Of a stretch of DNA of 64,000 nucleotides, positions 19,742 to 27,228 are shown piece after piece (position 1 is the first letter of the stretch; every line of letters starts with the position of its first letter). A model generated the notes under the pieces. That model saw only the letters and a list, made by a program, of their open reading frames with translations, searched no databases and was not told the origin of the DNA. The DNA comes from Chromohalobacter nigrandesensis (GTDB lineage: Bacteria > Pseudomonadota > Gammaproteobacteria > Pseudomonadales > Halomonadaceae). The DNA lies in NCBI RefSeq assembly GCF_023061285.1, contig NZ_JAKGAM010000001.1, positions 496,001 to 560,000 of the forward strand. The letters are read 5' to 3'. Position numbers and translations under genes: made by a program.

Positions 19742-20296
19742 TCATTGGCGTCGAGACCCGCCGGGCCACCACATGCGACGCAAGGTATCCCGGCGATCGA
19801 GAATATGATGTTTAATCGCGGCCAGCGTGTGACCCACGGCGAGCACTATCAATGCCCAAGCTGCGTACCAGTGCACCTCCCCTGCCAGAGTTGCCTGGCG
19901 GGGCAAACCGCTGAGCAGTGCCGGTACTTCGAAGGCGCCGAACACACTGATGCCTTGGCCTTCTGCAGTGGATATCAAGTAGCCGCTGATCATCACCGTC
20001 AACAGCAAGACGTAGAGCAGACCATGGCCGGCATGCGCCAGCATTCGCTCCCACGACACGCCATGTGCCTCGGGCGTGGGCTGGCTCAAGCGCCATGCCA
20101 GCCGCAGCAGCGTCAATCCCAGTAGCGCCAGGCCCAGCGACTTGTGCCACCAGGGCGCCAATTGATACCAGCGATCGTAATAGCCGAGGCCGGTCATCCA
20201 CCAGCCCAGCACGAAGAGCGACACGACCAGCACGGCACTCAGCCAATGCAAGAGAATGCTGGGCAAGCCCCAGCCGTGTACCGAATTACGCCACAT
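19742..20296 (-). CDS. yceJ: Cytochrome b561 (YceJ-like)
   Basis: A 184-aa integral membrane protein with four hydrophobic segments and the haem-ligand histidines of bacterial b561 proteins: LLHWLSAVLV (H17), WWHKSLGLALLGLTLLRLAWR (H51), a third in HAGHGLLYVLLLTVMISGYLIS, and HWYAAWALIVLAVGHTLAAIKHH. It should carry two b haems and move electrons between quinol and a periplasmic or membrane acceptor. Next on the strand is yceI, whose products bind isoprenoids, so the pair plausibly works on a quinone-type substrate or superoxide. Residue patterns are clear; the biological partner is inference. Confidence 0.92.
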   Translation of the reverse strand: MWRNSVHGWGLPSILLHWLSAVLVVSLFVLGWWMTGLGYYDRWYQLAPWWHKSLGLALLGLTLLRLAWRLSQPTPEAHGVSWERMLAHAGHGLLYVLLLTVMISGYLISTAEGQGISVFGAFEVPALLSGLPRQATLAGEVHWYAAWALIVLAVGHTLAAIKHHILDRRDTLRRMWWPGGSRRQ

Positions 20297-20446
20297 CGTG
20301 TCTCTCCGCCAGTCATGCCTTTAGCATAATGGCTATCGCGCGTCGCGCCAGGCGATATCGAAGAAAGGCATCATTAACCAAAAAGAAATAATGACCCGCA
20401 AAGGCGAGCCATTATAAGAAAAGCGTGTAAGAATCGAGAGGTAGTG

Positions 20447-21130
20447 TCAGCCTGTCAGCGCCTCCAGCAGCAACTTGGCCGTCGGCGCACTGGAGGCCGG
20501 GTTCTGACCGGTAATCAACAAGCCATCACGCAGTTGAAAAGGCGCGAAATCGGTAGCGGCACGCTCATAGTGGCCGCCCTTTTCTTTCAGGGCATCTTCC
20601 ACCAGTAGCGGAACGACATCGGTCAGCCCCACAGCATCTTCTTCGCTGTTGGAGAATCCCGTCACGCGATGCCCCTTGACCACCGACTGGCCATCGGGAC
20701 CTTGGGCATGCACCAACACGGCAGGCGCATGGCAAACTGCGCTGACAGGCTTATGGGCCACAAGGAAGTCGTGGATCAACTGCTGGGAATGACGATCCTC
20801 GGTCAAGTCCCACAGCGGGCCATGGCCACCGGGATAGAAGACCGCATCGTAGTCATCGGCACGCACCTCGGCCAGCTTGTGCGTATTGGCCAAATGCGCC
20901 TTGGCGTCGCTATCCGCCTCGAAGCGGCGCGTTTCCTCGGTCAGCGCATCCGGCTGCGTAGAGGTGGGATCGATAGGCGGTTGCCCGCCCAGCGGCGAGG
21001 CCAGGGTCACCTCGGCACCTGCATCCTTGAACACGTAATACGGCGCAACGAACTCCTCGAGCCAGAAGCCGGTGGCATGGCCGGTATCGCCCATGCGGTC
21101 GTGTGACGTCAGAATCATCAGAATCTTCAT
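20447..21130 (-). CDS. DJ-1/PfpI-family protein (class I glutamine amidotransferase fold)
   Basis: A 227-aa cytoplasmic protein of the Hsp31/YDR533C-like branch of the DJ-1 superfamily. The nucleophile elbow is AVCHAPAVL (Cys near residue 130), with FYPGGHGPLWDL before it, and an N-terminal MKILMILTSHDRMGDTGHATGFWLEEFVAPYYVF typical of this branch. Members are chaperones or glyoxalase III-type enzymes that detoxify methylglyoxal. GGAGG lies just upstream of the ATG at 21130; the longer open frame is not needed. The aldo/keto reductase and this gene could both handle carbonyl stress, but they are not in one operon. The 150-base gap downstream of yceJ shows only likely promoter DNA. Confidence 0.9.
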   Translation of the reverse strand: MKILMILTSHDRMGDTGHATGFWLEEFVAPYYVFKDAGAEVTLASPLGGQPPIDPTSTQPDALTEETRRFEADSDAKAHLANTHKLAEVRADDYDAVFYPGGHGPLWDLTEDRHSQQLIHDFLVAHKPVSAVCHAPAVLVHAQGPDGQSVVKGHRVTGFSNSEEDAVGLTDVVPLLVEDALKEKGGHYERAATDFAPFQLRDGLLITGQNPASSAPTAKLLLEALTG

Positions 21131-21220
21131 GCAAACCTCCTTGGGTAAGCGACATTCATGTCGATACCCATGAGGTGGAGACATCCGAGTAGACTTCAAG
21201 GTATCGCCGCGCCAAGTACC

Positions 21221-22081
21221 CTACTCGATCGCCACTTCCACCTCGTAGCCACCGAACTTGCGCAGATTGATGACACCCGTATCGAAGATCAGGTACTGCC
21301 CCTTGAGTCCCATCAAGCGGCCGCTGACCTCGGGGGATTTATCGAAATTGTGCGACACCACCTTGCCGGGAAACTCCAGGACGGGATAGTGCAGATCGAC
21401 CGGCGTCGCCGCCAGCGTACCGATCGCCTGCTCGCCGATGCGTCGCTTCAGCGCCGCCAGCTCCTGATCGAGCGCCGCCAGGAGACGATCCCGCTCGGCA
21501 GGTAGATCGAGAGGCGCCACATCGCCTTTCAGCATGGCGCGCCAGTTGGTGCGATCGCCCACCACCTGCTTGAACAAGGTTTCGACCAGCCCCGACTGCA
21601 GACGATTGTCGACCTCGAGAATCGGCAGTGCCTGAATCGCCCCCTGATCGAGCCAGCGCGTGGGCAATTGCGTCTTGCGTGTGATACCGACCTTGAGCCC
21701 CGACGAATTGGCCAGGTAGACCACGTGCGGCTGGAAACAATGCTGCTCACCCCACGTCGGTTCGCGGCACGTGCCCGCATGATAGTGGCAGGTTTCCGGC
21801 TTGACGATGCAGGTATCGCACTGAGCAAGCGACTTGAAACAAGGGTAGCAATAGCCCTGGGCAAAACTCTTGCGCGTGGCACGCCCGCAATGCACGCAGT
21901 GAATGGCGCCGGTATGCACCAGTCGCAACGACGCCCCCAGATGCGCGTTGAGGCCGATGCGCTGTTCGCCGGCACGCAGGGTGTATTGCACCGGCGTCTG
22001 AGCGTCGCCGGGCGCTATGTCCATCTTGCGCAGCGGTCCGCGTGCGGCACTGACATCCGCCACGCTGAACAGATCGCTCAT
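21221..22081 (-). CDS. DUF2797 protein with zinc-binding cysteines
   Basis: A 286-aa protein of the DUF2797 family. A cysteine/histidine block near residues 75-115 (HCVHCGR, GYCYPCFKSLAQCDTC, CHYHAGTC) should bind zinc. It is followed by VVYLANSSGLKVGITRKTQLPTRW, which resembles the GIY-YIG-type fold core (YxAxS...KVGIT), and then a beta-rich C-terminal half (LMGLKGQYLIFDTGVINLRKFGGYEVEV). The start at 22081 (MSDLF) overlaps the stop of the YeaC gene by one base, so the two are coupled. Function is unknown; a nucleic-acid role is a guess from the zinc cluster and GIY-YIG-like strand. Confidence 0.85.
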   Translation of the reverse strand: MSDLFSVADVSAARGPLRKMDIAPGDAQTPVQYTLRAGEQRIGLNAHLGASLRLVHTGAIHCVHCGRATRKSFAQGYCYPCFKSLAQCDTCIVKPETCHYHAGTCREPTWGEQHCFQPHVVYLANSSGLKVGITRKTQLPTRWLDQGAIQALPILEVDNRLQSGLVETLFKQVVGDRTNWRAMLKGDVAPLDLPAERDRLLAALDQELAALKRRIGEQAIGTLAATPVDLHYPVLEFPGKVVSHNFDKSPEVSGRLMGLKGQYLIFDTGVINLRKFGGYEVEVAIE

Positions 22082-22344
22082 CAGTTCATCCACTTGATGG
22101 CATCGGACTCGCCGGCTTCATCGTTAGTGCTGCAACTGCTGCGCTCGAGATAGCCCACTCGCTCGTTCTCGGGGATACCGTGGGCGACTTCGTATTTCAT
22201 CACCGCCTCAAGACACAGCTCGGTCTGCTCCTGGCTCAGGCGCTGTCCATCCGGCCATTTACGCAGTGCGATGGCCTGCTTGAAGCTGTCGTACATGGCG
22301 GGTGTCATCTGCGCCACCATCTTGTCGAAGGTCATATCACTCAC
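22081..22344 (-). CDS. YeaC-like DUF1315 protein
   Basis: An 87-aa cytoplasmic protein. The segment MVAQMTPAMYDSFKQAIALRKWPDG...LSQEQTELCLEAVMKYE matches E. coli YeaC (DUF1315). The C-terminus is GxxERSSCSTNDEAGESDAIKWMN. I prefer a GTG start at 22344, because AGGAGA is six bases upstream; the ATG three codons later lacks proper spacing. The GTG overlaps the rhomboid stop as TAGTG, and its own stop overlaps the DUF2797 start, so the three genes are translationally linked. Function unknown. Confidence 0.85.
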   Translation of the reverse strand: MSDMTFDKMVAQMTPAMYDSFKQAIALRKWPDGQRLSQEQTELCLEAVMKYEVAHGIPENERVGYLERSSCSTNDEAGESDAIKWMN

Positions 22345-23198
22345 TACCGTTCTCCTCTCGCGGCACGTCCACCGGCCCACCATCCGCCGACCAGCCCGAC
22401 CAACAGACCGCCCAGGTGGGCCTCGTTGGCGACGTTGCCGAATCCAAACAAACTCGCCATATCGGTCATCGTGAAGACCATCCAGGCAAGCATGAACACC
22501 ACCAGCATCTGGGGCACGAAAAATCCGCTTTCCGGGGCTCGACGTGCCATCAGCCAGACATACCCCAGCAAGGCATAGTCGACCCCGGACATGCCGCCGA
22601 ACAGTACGGTCCCCGTGGCGTATTGCGCCAGGTTGGAGACGAGTGCCGCCACGACGGCGAGCATGATAAGGCGCACGGGGCCTTGCAGGGCCTCGACCTG
22701 GCGTCCGAAATACCACAACCACAGCATGTTGAAGACCAGATGCATCCAACCGAAATGCATCAACGCCGGCGATACCAGACGCCATATCTGACCGCTGGCC
22801 AGGGAATCGCCCAAGTTGCCGACCGTCAGGCGCCCGGATACGGAATCGACGGGCACGAAGGTCAGCGCAGCGATCACGCGATCCCCGAACATCGCCATCA
22901 AGGCGAAGACCACCACACAGAGTGCCACGCAGGCAGCCGCCAGCGGCGCCTGGCTAAAGGCACTGCCAAGCATGCCGGGCGATCGGCGTTTCGCCGCTTG
23001 AGCGGGACGCTCGGCCAACTCGCCACGATGCCATTGCTCGATCAAATGCGCCGCCTCGTCACGCTGACGCGGATCGGCCAGCCATAACACCTGAACCGCC
23101 TCTTCCTCAGTCACCTGATGGCCGATACGATGCGCCCACAACGCTCGACGCAGCGCGACGATATCCTGTTGAAGAGGCAATTCCAGTAGTTTGTACAT
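22344..23198 (-). CDS. Rhomboid-family intramembrane serine protease
   Basis: A 284-aa protein with an N-terminal cytoplasmic domain of about 75 residues (YKLLELPLQQDIVALRRALW..., similar to GlpG's) and six membrane segments. The catalytic serine is in GGMSGVDYALLGY and the catalytic histidine in NEAHLGGLLVG. The histidine/asparagine oxyanion region is FGWMHLVFNMLWLWYFG. It should cleave membrane proteins within the lipid bilayer. The start at 23198 has only a weak GGGA ribosome site. It leads the three-gene operon with YeaC and DUF2797. Upstream, between 23199 and 23234, is a short promoter region beyond a terminator for the gene behind it. Confidence 0.93.
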   Translation of the reverse strand: MYKLLELPLQQDIVALRRALWAHRIGHQVTEEEAVQVLWLADPRQRDEAAHLIEQWHRGELAERPAQAAKRRSPGMLGSAFSQAPLAAACVALCVVVFALMAMFGDRVIAALTFVPVDSVSGRLTVGNLGDSLASGQIWRLVSPALMHFGWMHLVFNMLWLWYFGRQVEALQGPVRLIMLAVVAALVSNLAQYATGTVLFGGMSGVDYALLGYVWLMARRAPESGFFVPQMLVVFMLAWMVFTMTDMASLFGFGNVANEAHLGGLLVGLVGGWWAGGRAARGER

Positions 23199-23234
23199 GG
23201 GCGGGGTCCCTTTCAGTACCGCAGACGAACGCAC

Positions 23235-23268
23235 AAAAGAAAAAGTCCGGCGGAGGGGGCCGCCGGAC
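23235..23268 (-). terminator. Rho-independent terminator after the metallophosphatase gene
   Basis: On the minus strand, GTCCGGCGG and CCGCCGGAC (loop 23254-23259) are followed directly by TTTTTCTTTT. It lies 100 bases after the metallophosphatase stop and 37 bases before the rhomboid start, so it insulates the two operons. It might also act as an attenuator for the rhomboid operon. Confidence 0.85.
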
Positions 23269-23368
23269 AAGAGCAAGGGATCATTCAAGGGAACACTTAC
23301 TCTGACGACGCCCCACCGCGATGAGTTCCCGGCGCAACGAAATTTTTTCCAACTTTTTTCTGCTCCCC

Positions 23369-24376
23369 TCAAGCCAGGTCGAAGTCATCCGGCATCGGAG
23401 GAACCGACCCCTCACGCGCTACATCGACCCACACGAAGCGATTGGCATCCAGACGCTGCTCACCTTCCCAGCGATAGGCCACCAGACGCCCGTATTTCAC
23501 GGCACTATAATCGAGACAGGCAATATTCGGCGCCGGCAACGCCGGGACCCCCTCGCACCAATAATGACCGATGAATAGCGGCGGTTCTTCCGGTCCGTAA
23601 TACGGCAGTCGCTGCCGCTCATCCGCACTCAAGGGCTGATTCTCGATATCGCCGGGCAGGTTATCGGGCTGGAAGACCACATCGCCATAGGTAAGAGGGT
23701 CACGTGCCCAAAAATGAGTGCGAAAGGTAGTGCGCGTGAAACCATCACCGGAATAGATCCGCAGTCCCGCCGGCAGCGGCAAGGAGGGACCCCGCGTCAG
23801 CCGATCCATGACACGAAAGGCGAAGGTCCCTGGACACGCCGAATCGTAAAAGAAATCCTCGCTCATGCAACCATCGGGACACTGCGCCAGAAATGGCGCG
23901 ATGAGATCGCTGTCCCAGCAGGCATGCACGACCCGTAGTCCGTCGCGTTCGAGGCACAACGGCATCGTCATGAACCAATCGAGGTGGGACTGCCACTCCT
24001 GGGGATGATCGCGAAACTGTGCCAGCGTCTCATTGATGATGCGATTGTGGCGCGGTGAATGCTCACGTAACCACTCTCCCGCCCATTCCGGCGGCGCCCG
24101 GCGACTATACGCCAAGGCATTGTATTCGTGATTGCCCATCACGATATCCGCTTCGCCAGCCTCGACCATATCGCGGGCGATATTCAGTGCCAGCCGAATG
24201 CGTGGGCCACGATCGATCAGATCGCCGAGGAAGACGACCCGACGACGCGGATGACGATACACGCCATCCCGGTAGCGATACCCAAGCTTCTCCAGCAACA
24301 CTGCCAGCGAGGCGCCACACCCATGCACGTCGCCGATCAGGTCGTAGCCATCGAGATCATTTCGAGCCAGCGTCAT
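23369..24376 (-). CDS. Calcineurin-like metallophosphatase (ApaH/PrpE-like)
   Basis: A 335-aa enzyme with all PPP-type metal motifs: IGDVHGC near residue 15, LGDLIDRGP (about 50), MGNHEYNA (about 79) and VHACWDS, plus a late GHYWCEG. It has the phosphoprotein or diadenosine-polyphosphate phosphatase fold, though longer than ApaH, with an inserted acidic segment. It starts one base after the nadK stop, so the two are co-transcribed and coupled. The neighbouring kinase makes NADP+, which suggests a nucleotide-related substrate, but that is inference. The open frame extends 22 codons upstream inside nadK. Confidence 0.88.
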   Translation of the reverse strand: MTLARNDLDGYDLIGDVHGCGASLAVLLEKLGYRYRDGVYRHPRRRVVFLGDLIDRGPRIRLALNIARDMVEAGEADIVMGNHEYNALAYSRRAPPEWAGEWLREHSPRHNRIINETLAQFRDHPQEWQSHLDWFMTMPLCLERDGLRVVHACWDSDLIAPFLAQCPDGCMSEDFFYDSACPGTFAFRVMDRLTRGPSLPLPAGLRIYSGDGFTRTTFRTHFWARDPLTYGDVVFQPDNLPGDIENQPLSADERQRLPYYGPEEPPLFIGHYWCEGVPALPAPNIACLDYSAVKYGRLVAYRWEGEQRLDANRFVWVDVAREGSVPPMPDDFDLA

Positions 24377-24377
24377 A

Positions 24378-25259
24378 TCACTCCCCCATCCGGCTACTCC
24401 AGCCGAGCTTGGTGCGACAGGCCTCGAAATAGTTGTGCCCATGCGGATGAAGGAGTGTCAGCCGTTCTCGCTTGCGACGCACCACCAGGCGGTCGCCGGG
24501 CTTGGACACCACCTGGGTCTGGCCGTCACAACTGACATGCGGATACGCGTGGTTGGTTTCGCCGATATGCACCGTGACTTCGCTGGCCGCATCGATGACG
24601 ATCGGCCGACTCGACAACGTATGCGGAAACATCGGTACCAGGGTGATGGCCTCGAGCCGGGGATGCACGATCGGACCACCTCCCGACAAGGCATAGGCGG
24701 TGGAACCGGTGGGCGTGGCAATGATCAACCCATCACTGCGCTGGCTATAGACGAACTGACCGTCGATGAACAGCTCGAACTCGATCATCCGCGCCGCCTT
24801 GCCGGGATGGATGACCACATCGTTGAGCCCCGAAGAAGCACCGACCCTCTCCCCGGCGCGGAACACTTCCGCCTCCAGCAGGAAGCGGCGCTCACTTTCG
24901 AAGTGCCCATCGAGCACTTCGCCGATTCGCTCTTCGACTTCATCCGGCGAGATATCGGTCAGAAAACCCAACCGTCCTCGGTTGATGCCCACTACCGGCG
25001 TCCCCGTGTCGCACAACGCCCGCGCGGCGCCCAACAGACTGCCATCGCCACCCACCACGATCACCAGGTCGCAACGTTCACCCAGTTGGCTGCGGCTGGC
25101 CTCGGGATAGCCGTGATTGAACAATACCGTGGCGGTGCGTTCCTCGACGATAACGTTGAGTTGGCGAGCGCCGAGAAAGCGGAGCAACCGCTTGAGCGTC
25201 TCTACCGCGTTGGGGCTGCCCAATCGCCCGATCAGGCCAATGGTCTTGAATGGCTGCAT
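24378..25259 (-). CDS. nadK: NAD kinase
   Basis: NadK phosphorylates NAD+ to NADP+ with ATP. The 293-aa product shows the family GGDGSLL (around residue 70-76), NRGRLGFLTDI, the NE/D motif (GLNDVVIH), TPTGSTAYALSGGGPIVHP, and the C-terminal DGQ segment. The length is standard for gammaproteobacteria. It leads a two-gene operon with the metallophosphatase. The usual neighbours in other genomes (recN, ppnK) are not present. Firm identification. Confidence 0.97.
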   Translation of the reverse strand: MQPFKTIGLIGRLGSPNAVETLKRLLRFLGARQLNVIVEERTATVLFNHGYPEASRSQLGERCDLVIVVGGDGSLLGAARALCDTGTPVVGINRGRLGFLTDISPDEVEERIGEVLDGHFESERRFLLEAEVFRAGERVGASSGLNDVVIHPGKAARMIEFELFIDGQFVYSQRSDGLIIATPTGSTAYALSGGGPIVHPRLEAITLVPMFPHTLSSRPIVIDAASEVTVHIGETNHAYPHVSCDGQTQVVSKPGDRLVVRRKRERLTLLHPHGHNYFEACRTKLGWSSRMGE

Positions 25260-25363
25260 GAAAGCATCTCGTTGCCAGCGTCGCGGCCCGTCATTATGCG
25301 GACTGGCGAGCAGCGGAGCAAACCGTGCCCGGACCGGACGCTTGCGAGATTAGCGATAGGTAC

Positions 25364-25636
25364 TCATTCCTTGGGGTCGTTGTACTGATCCGAATCGGGC
25401 GTCTGCACGGGGTGCAACTCCCACCAGTAGAGATACAAGGCCACGGGCGACGCAAAGATCGTATTCAAGATCATGAAGGTCACCAACGCTGCCCGGCCCT
25501 GTCCATCGACCTCGCCGTAATAGAGCATCATGAAGGCAATGCCGGCGATGCCCACAATCACGTTGATCACGATGATGGCCGCGAAGAATTTACCGATGGC
25601 GCGCCACCGGCGACGCCGGACCGTCTTTTCCGTCAT
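25364..25636 (-). CDS. Small membrane protein, unknown
   Basis: A 90-aa protein with a basic N-terminus (TEKTVRRRRWRAIGKF) and two hydrophobic helices (about 17-38 and 48-68), ending in an acidic, Pro/Asp-rich tail. GGAGA lies 7 bases upstream of the ATG at 25636. No family is recognised. It sits between nadK and the divergent DUF1853 gene with about 100 bases on each side. Confidence 0.75.
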   Translation of the reverse strand: MTEKTVRRRRWRAIGKFFAAIIVINVIVGIAGIAFMMLYYGEVDGQGRAALVTFMILNTIFASPVALYLYWWELHPVQTPDSDQYNDPKE

Positions 25637-25784
25637 TACGCATCTCCGGTTCAAGAATTGGCGTGCCACCTCGGGTCTGTCGACGACCTGGCAAGCGAGA
25701 GTATATTGTCAACACGCTGGTGCACTTAGTACAGCCTTGAGTAGATGCGATGTTGATGACAGGCGCCTCACAGATGACCACGAC

Positions 25785-26810
25785 ATGATGCAAACATTGC
25801 TCGATGACGCCACGCCCGTGCAGGAAGGCGAAGGGGCAGCGCTTCACCATCCCTGGGTGCGTGATCTCGCCTGGCTATTGCATGCACCGGATATCATCGA
25901 AAGCGCTCATCCGGGCCGGCCGACCCTTGAGGAACTCGGGCTTGGCGACGACGCATGCAGAAAGACTTGGCTACGTGCGCTCGACGCCGCGCCACAACGG
26001 CTCGCACCTTATATCGGCGCGACGCCGCCGCAACGCCTGGGGCATTATCATGAGCGTCTCTGGCACGCCCTGCTCGACCTTGCCCCGGCGACACGCCTAC
26101 TGGCCACCAACATCGTGATTCACGAAGCCGGCCGCACACTGGGTGAACTCGATGTCATCTATGCCGATGCCCGTGGACACCCCGTCCATCTCGAACTGGC
26201 CATCAAATACTATCTGGGACTTCGCGATGGTCCCGGCGACGAACACAGCCCAGCACGCTGGATTGGCCCCGGCTGCGCTGACTCCCTGGCGCGCAAGCAT
26301 GCCCATACTCGACATCACCAACTGCCCCTGGCCCATCATCCGCTCGCGGCGGCACGCTTGAACGCGCTGGATATCGACCCAAGATCACTGCGACAGCGTG
26401 CCGCCATGCTCGGGATACTGTTTTACCCGTGGCCCGACACGATAGCGGCGCCGCATTTGGCAAGCACCACCGCCGCTCATGGCGCTTGGCTGACATGGCG
26501 AGACTGGCCGATACTGTGTGACCACTTACCGACGGGAACCCTGGGCGCCCCGCTGCACAAGCCGCATTGGCTCGCACTCCCCGGAGTCGAGACGTATCGC
26601 TCGCTGGAGAAATTGGAAACCGCACTCGAGACGCACTTCACGAGCACCGGCGCGCCACGGCAATATCATCTGCAAGCGCCCGACGGCGCACAGCGACGTT
26701 TGTTCATCGTCCCCGATGACTGGCCGCGCAGCCTGCCGCTACCCCCCATCACCCCCATCACAGGGAGCAACTATCACCATGTTGAGGATCGGAGAACTGG
26801 CCGAGCATAG
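25785..26810 (+). CDS. DUF1853 family protein
   Basis: A 341-aa cytoplasmic protein matching the DUF1853 pattern: HHPWVRDLAWLLHAPD at the start, LGHYHERLWHALLDLAPATRLLATNIVIHEAGRTLGELDVIY, then HLELAIKYYLGL and LARKHAHTRHHQLPLA. The E-x-D-V and H-x-E-x-A-x-K-Y-Y elements look like a PD-(D/E)XK nuclease core, which is an inference from the motif spacing (Glu/Asp in GELDV, Glu-x-Lys in LELAIKYY). The start is uncertain: ATG at 25785 or 25788, with no clear ribosome site. Its 3' end overlaps the MerR-type gene by 32 bases. Function not established. Confidence 0.85.
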   Translation: MMQTLLDDATPVQEGEGAALHHPWVRDLAWLLHAPDIIESAHPGRPTLEELGLGDDACRKTWLRALDAAPQRLAPYIGATPPQRLGHYHERLWHALLDLAPATRLLATNIVIHEAGRTLGELDVIYADARGHPVHLELAIKYYLGLRDGPGDEHSPARWIGPGCADSLARKHAHTRHHQLPLAHHPLAAARLNALDIDPRSLRQRAAMLGILFYPWPDTIAAPHLASTTAAHGAWLTWRDWPILCDHLPTGTLGAPLHKPHWLALPGVETYRSLEKLETALETHFTSTGAPRQYHLQAPDGAQRRLFIVPDDWPRSLPLPPITPITGSNYHHVEDRRTGRA

Positions 26811-27219
26811 CGGCGTCAGCGTCGACACGTTGCGCTACTACGAAAAGGAAGGGTTACTCCCCGAAGCCCTGCGCGGCGACAACGGCTATCGCTACTACGC
26901 CGAGGACAATCTCGAGCGCCTGCATTTCATCCTTCGGGCCAAGCGGCTCGGTTTTACCCTGGCCGATATTCGTGAGCTGCTGTCACTGCAGGTCGATGCC
27001 GATGCACACACCTGCAAGGAGGTCAAACGCGTCGCCGAGGACAAGCTCGCCGCCATCGACGCGCGCCTGGCCGAGCTGCATCACATGCGCCAGGCGCTGG
27101 CCCATCTGACCGATGCCTGCTGCGGAGGCCCGCACGCGGCCACGCAATGCACGATCCTTACCGCCTTCGCCAACGGCAAGACCGCCCCCGAGCCCCACCA
27201 GCACCGGCATGACGCCTGA
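26779..27219 (+). CDS. ZntR-like zinc-responsive MerR-family regulator
   Basis: A 146-aa MerR-type activator. The N-terminal helix-turn-helix is LRIGELAEHSGVSVDTLRYYEKEGLLP, followed by a dimerisation helix and a C-terminal metal loop DACCGGPHAATQCTIL. That loop reproduces the Cys-Cys-x3-His-x4-Cys spacing of E. coli ZntR, plus the conserved dimer-interface Cys in HTCKEVKR. It would bind Zn(II) and switch on an exporter such as a P-type ATPase, but no such gene is in the window. The ATG at 26779 has AGGGAG upstream, lying within the DUF1853 frame. Confidence 0.88.
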   Translation: MLRIGELAEHSGVSVDTLRYYEKEGLLPEALRGDNGYRYYAEDNLERLHFILRAKRLGFTLADIRELLSLQVDADAHTCKEVKRVAEDKLAAIDARLAELHHMRQALAHLTDACCGGPHAATQCTILTAFANGKTAPEPHQHRHDA

Positions 27220-27228
27220 AAACACCCA

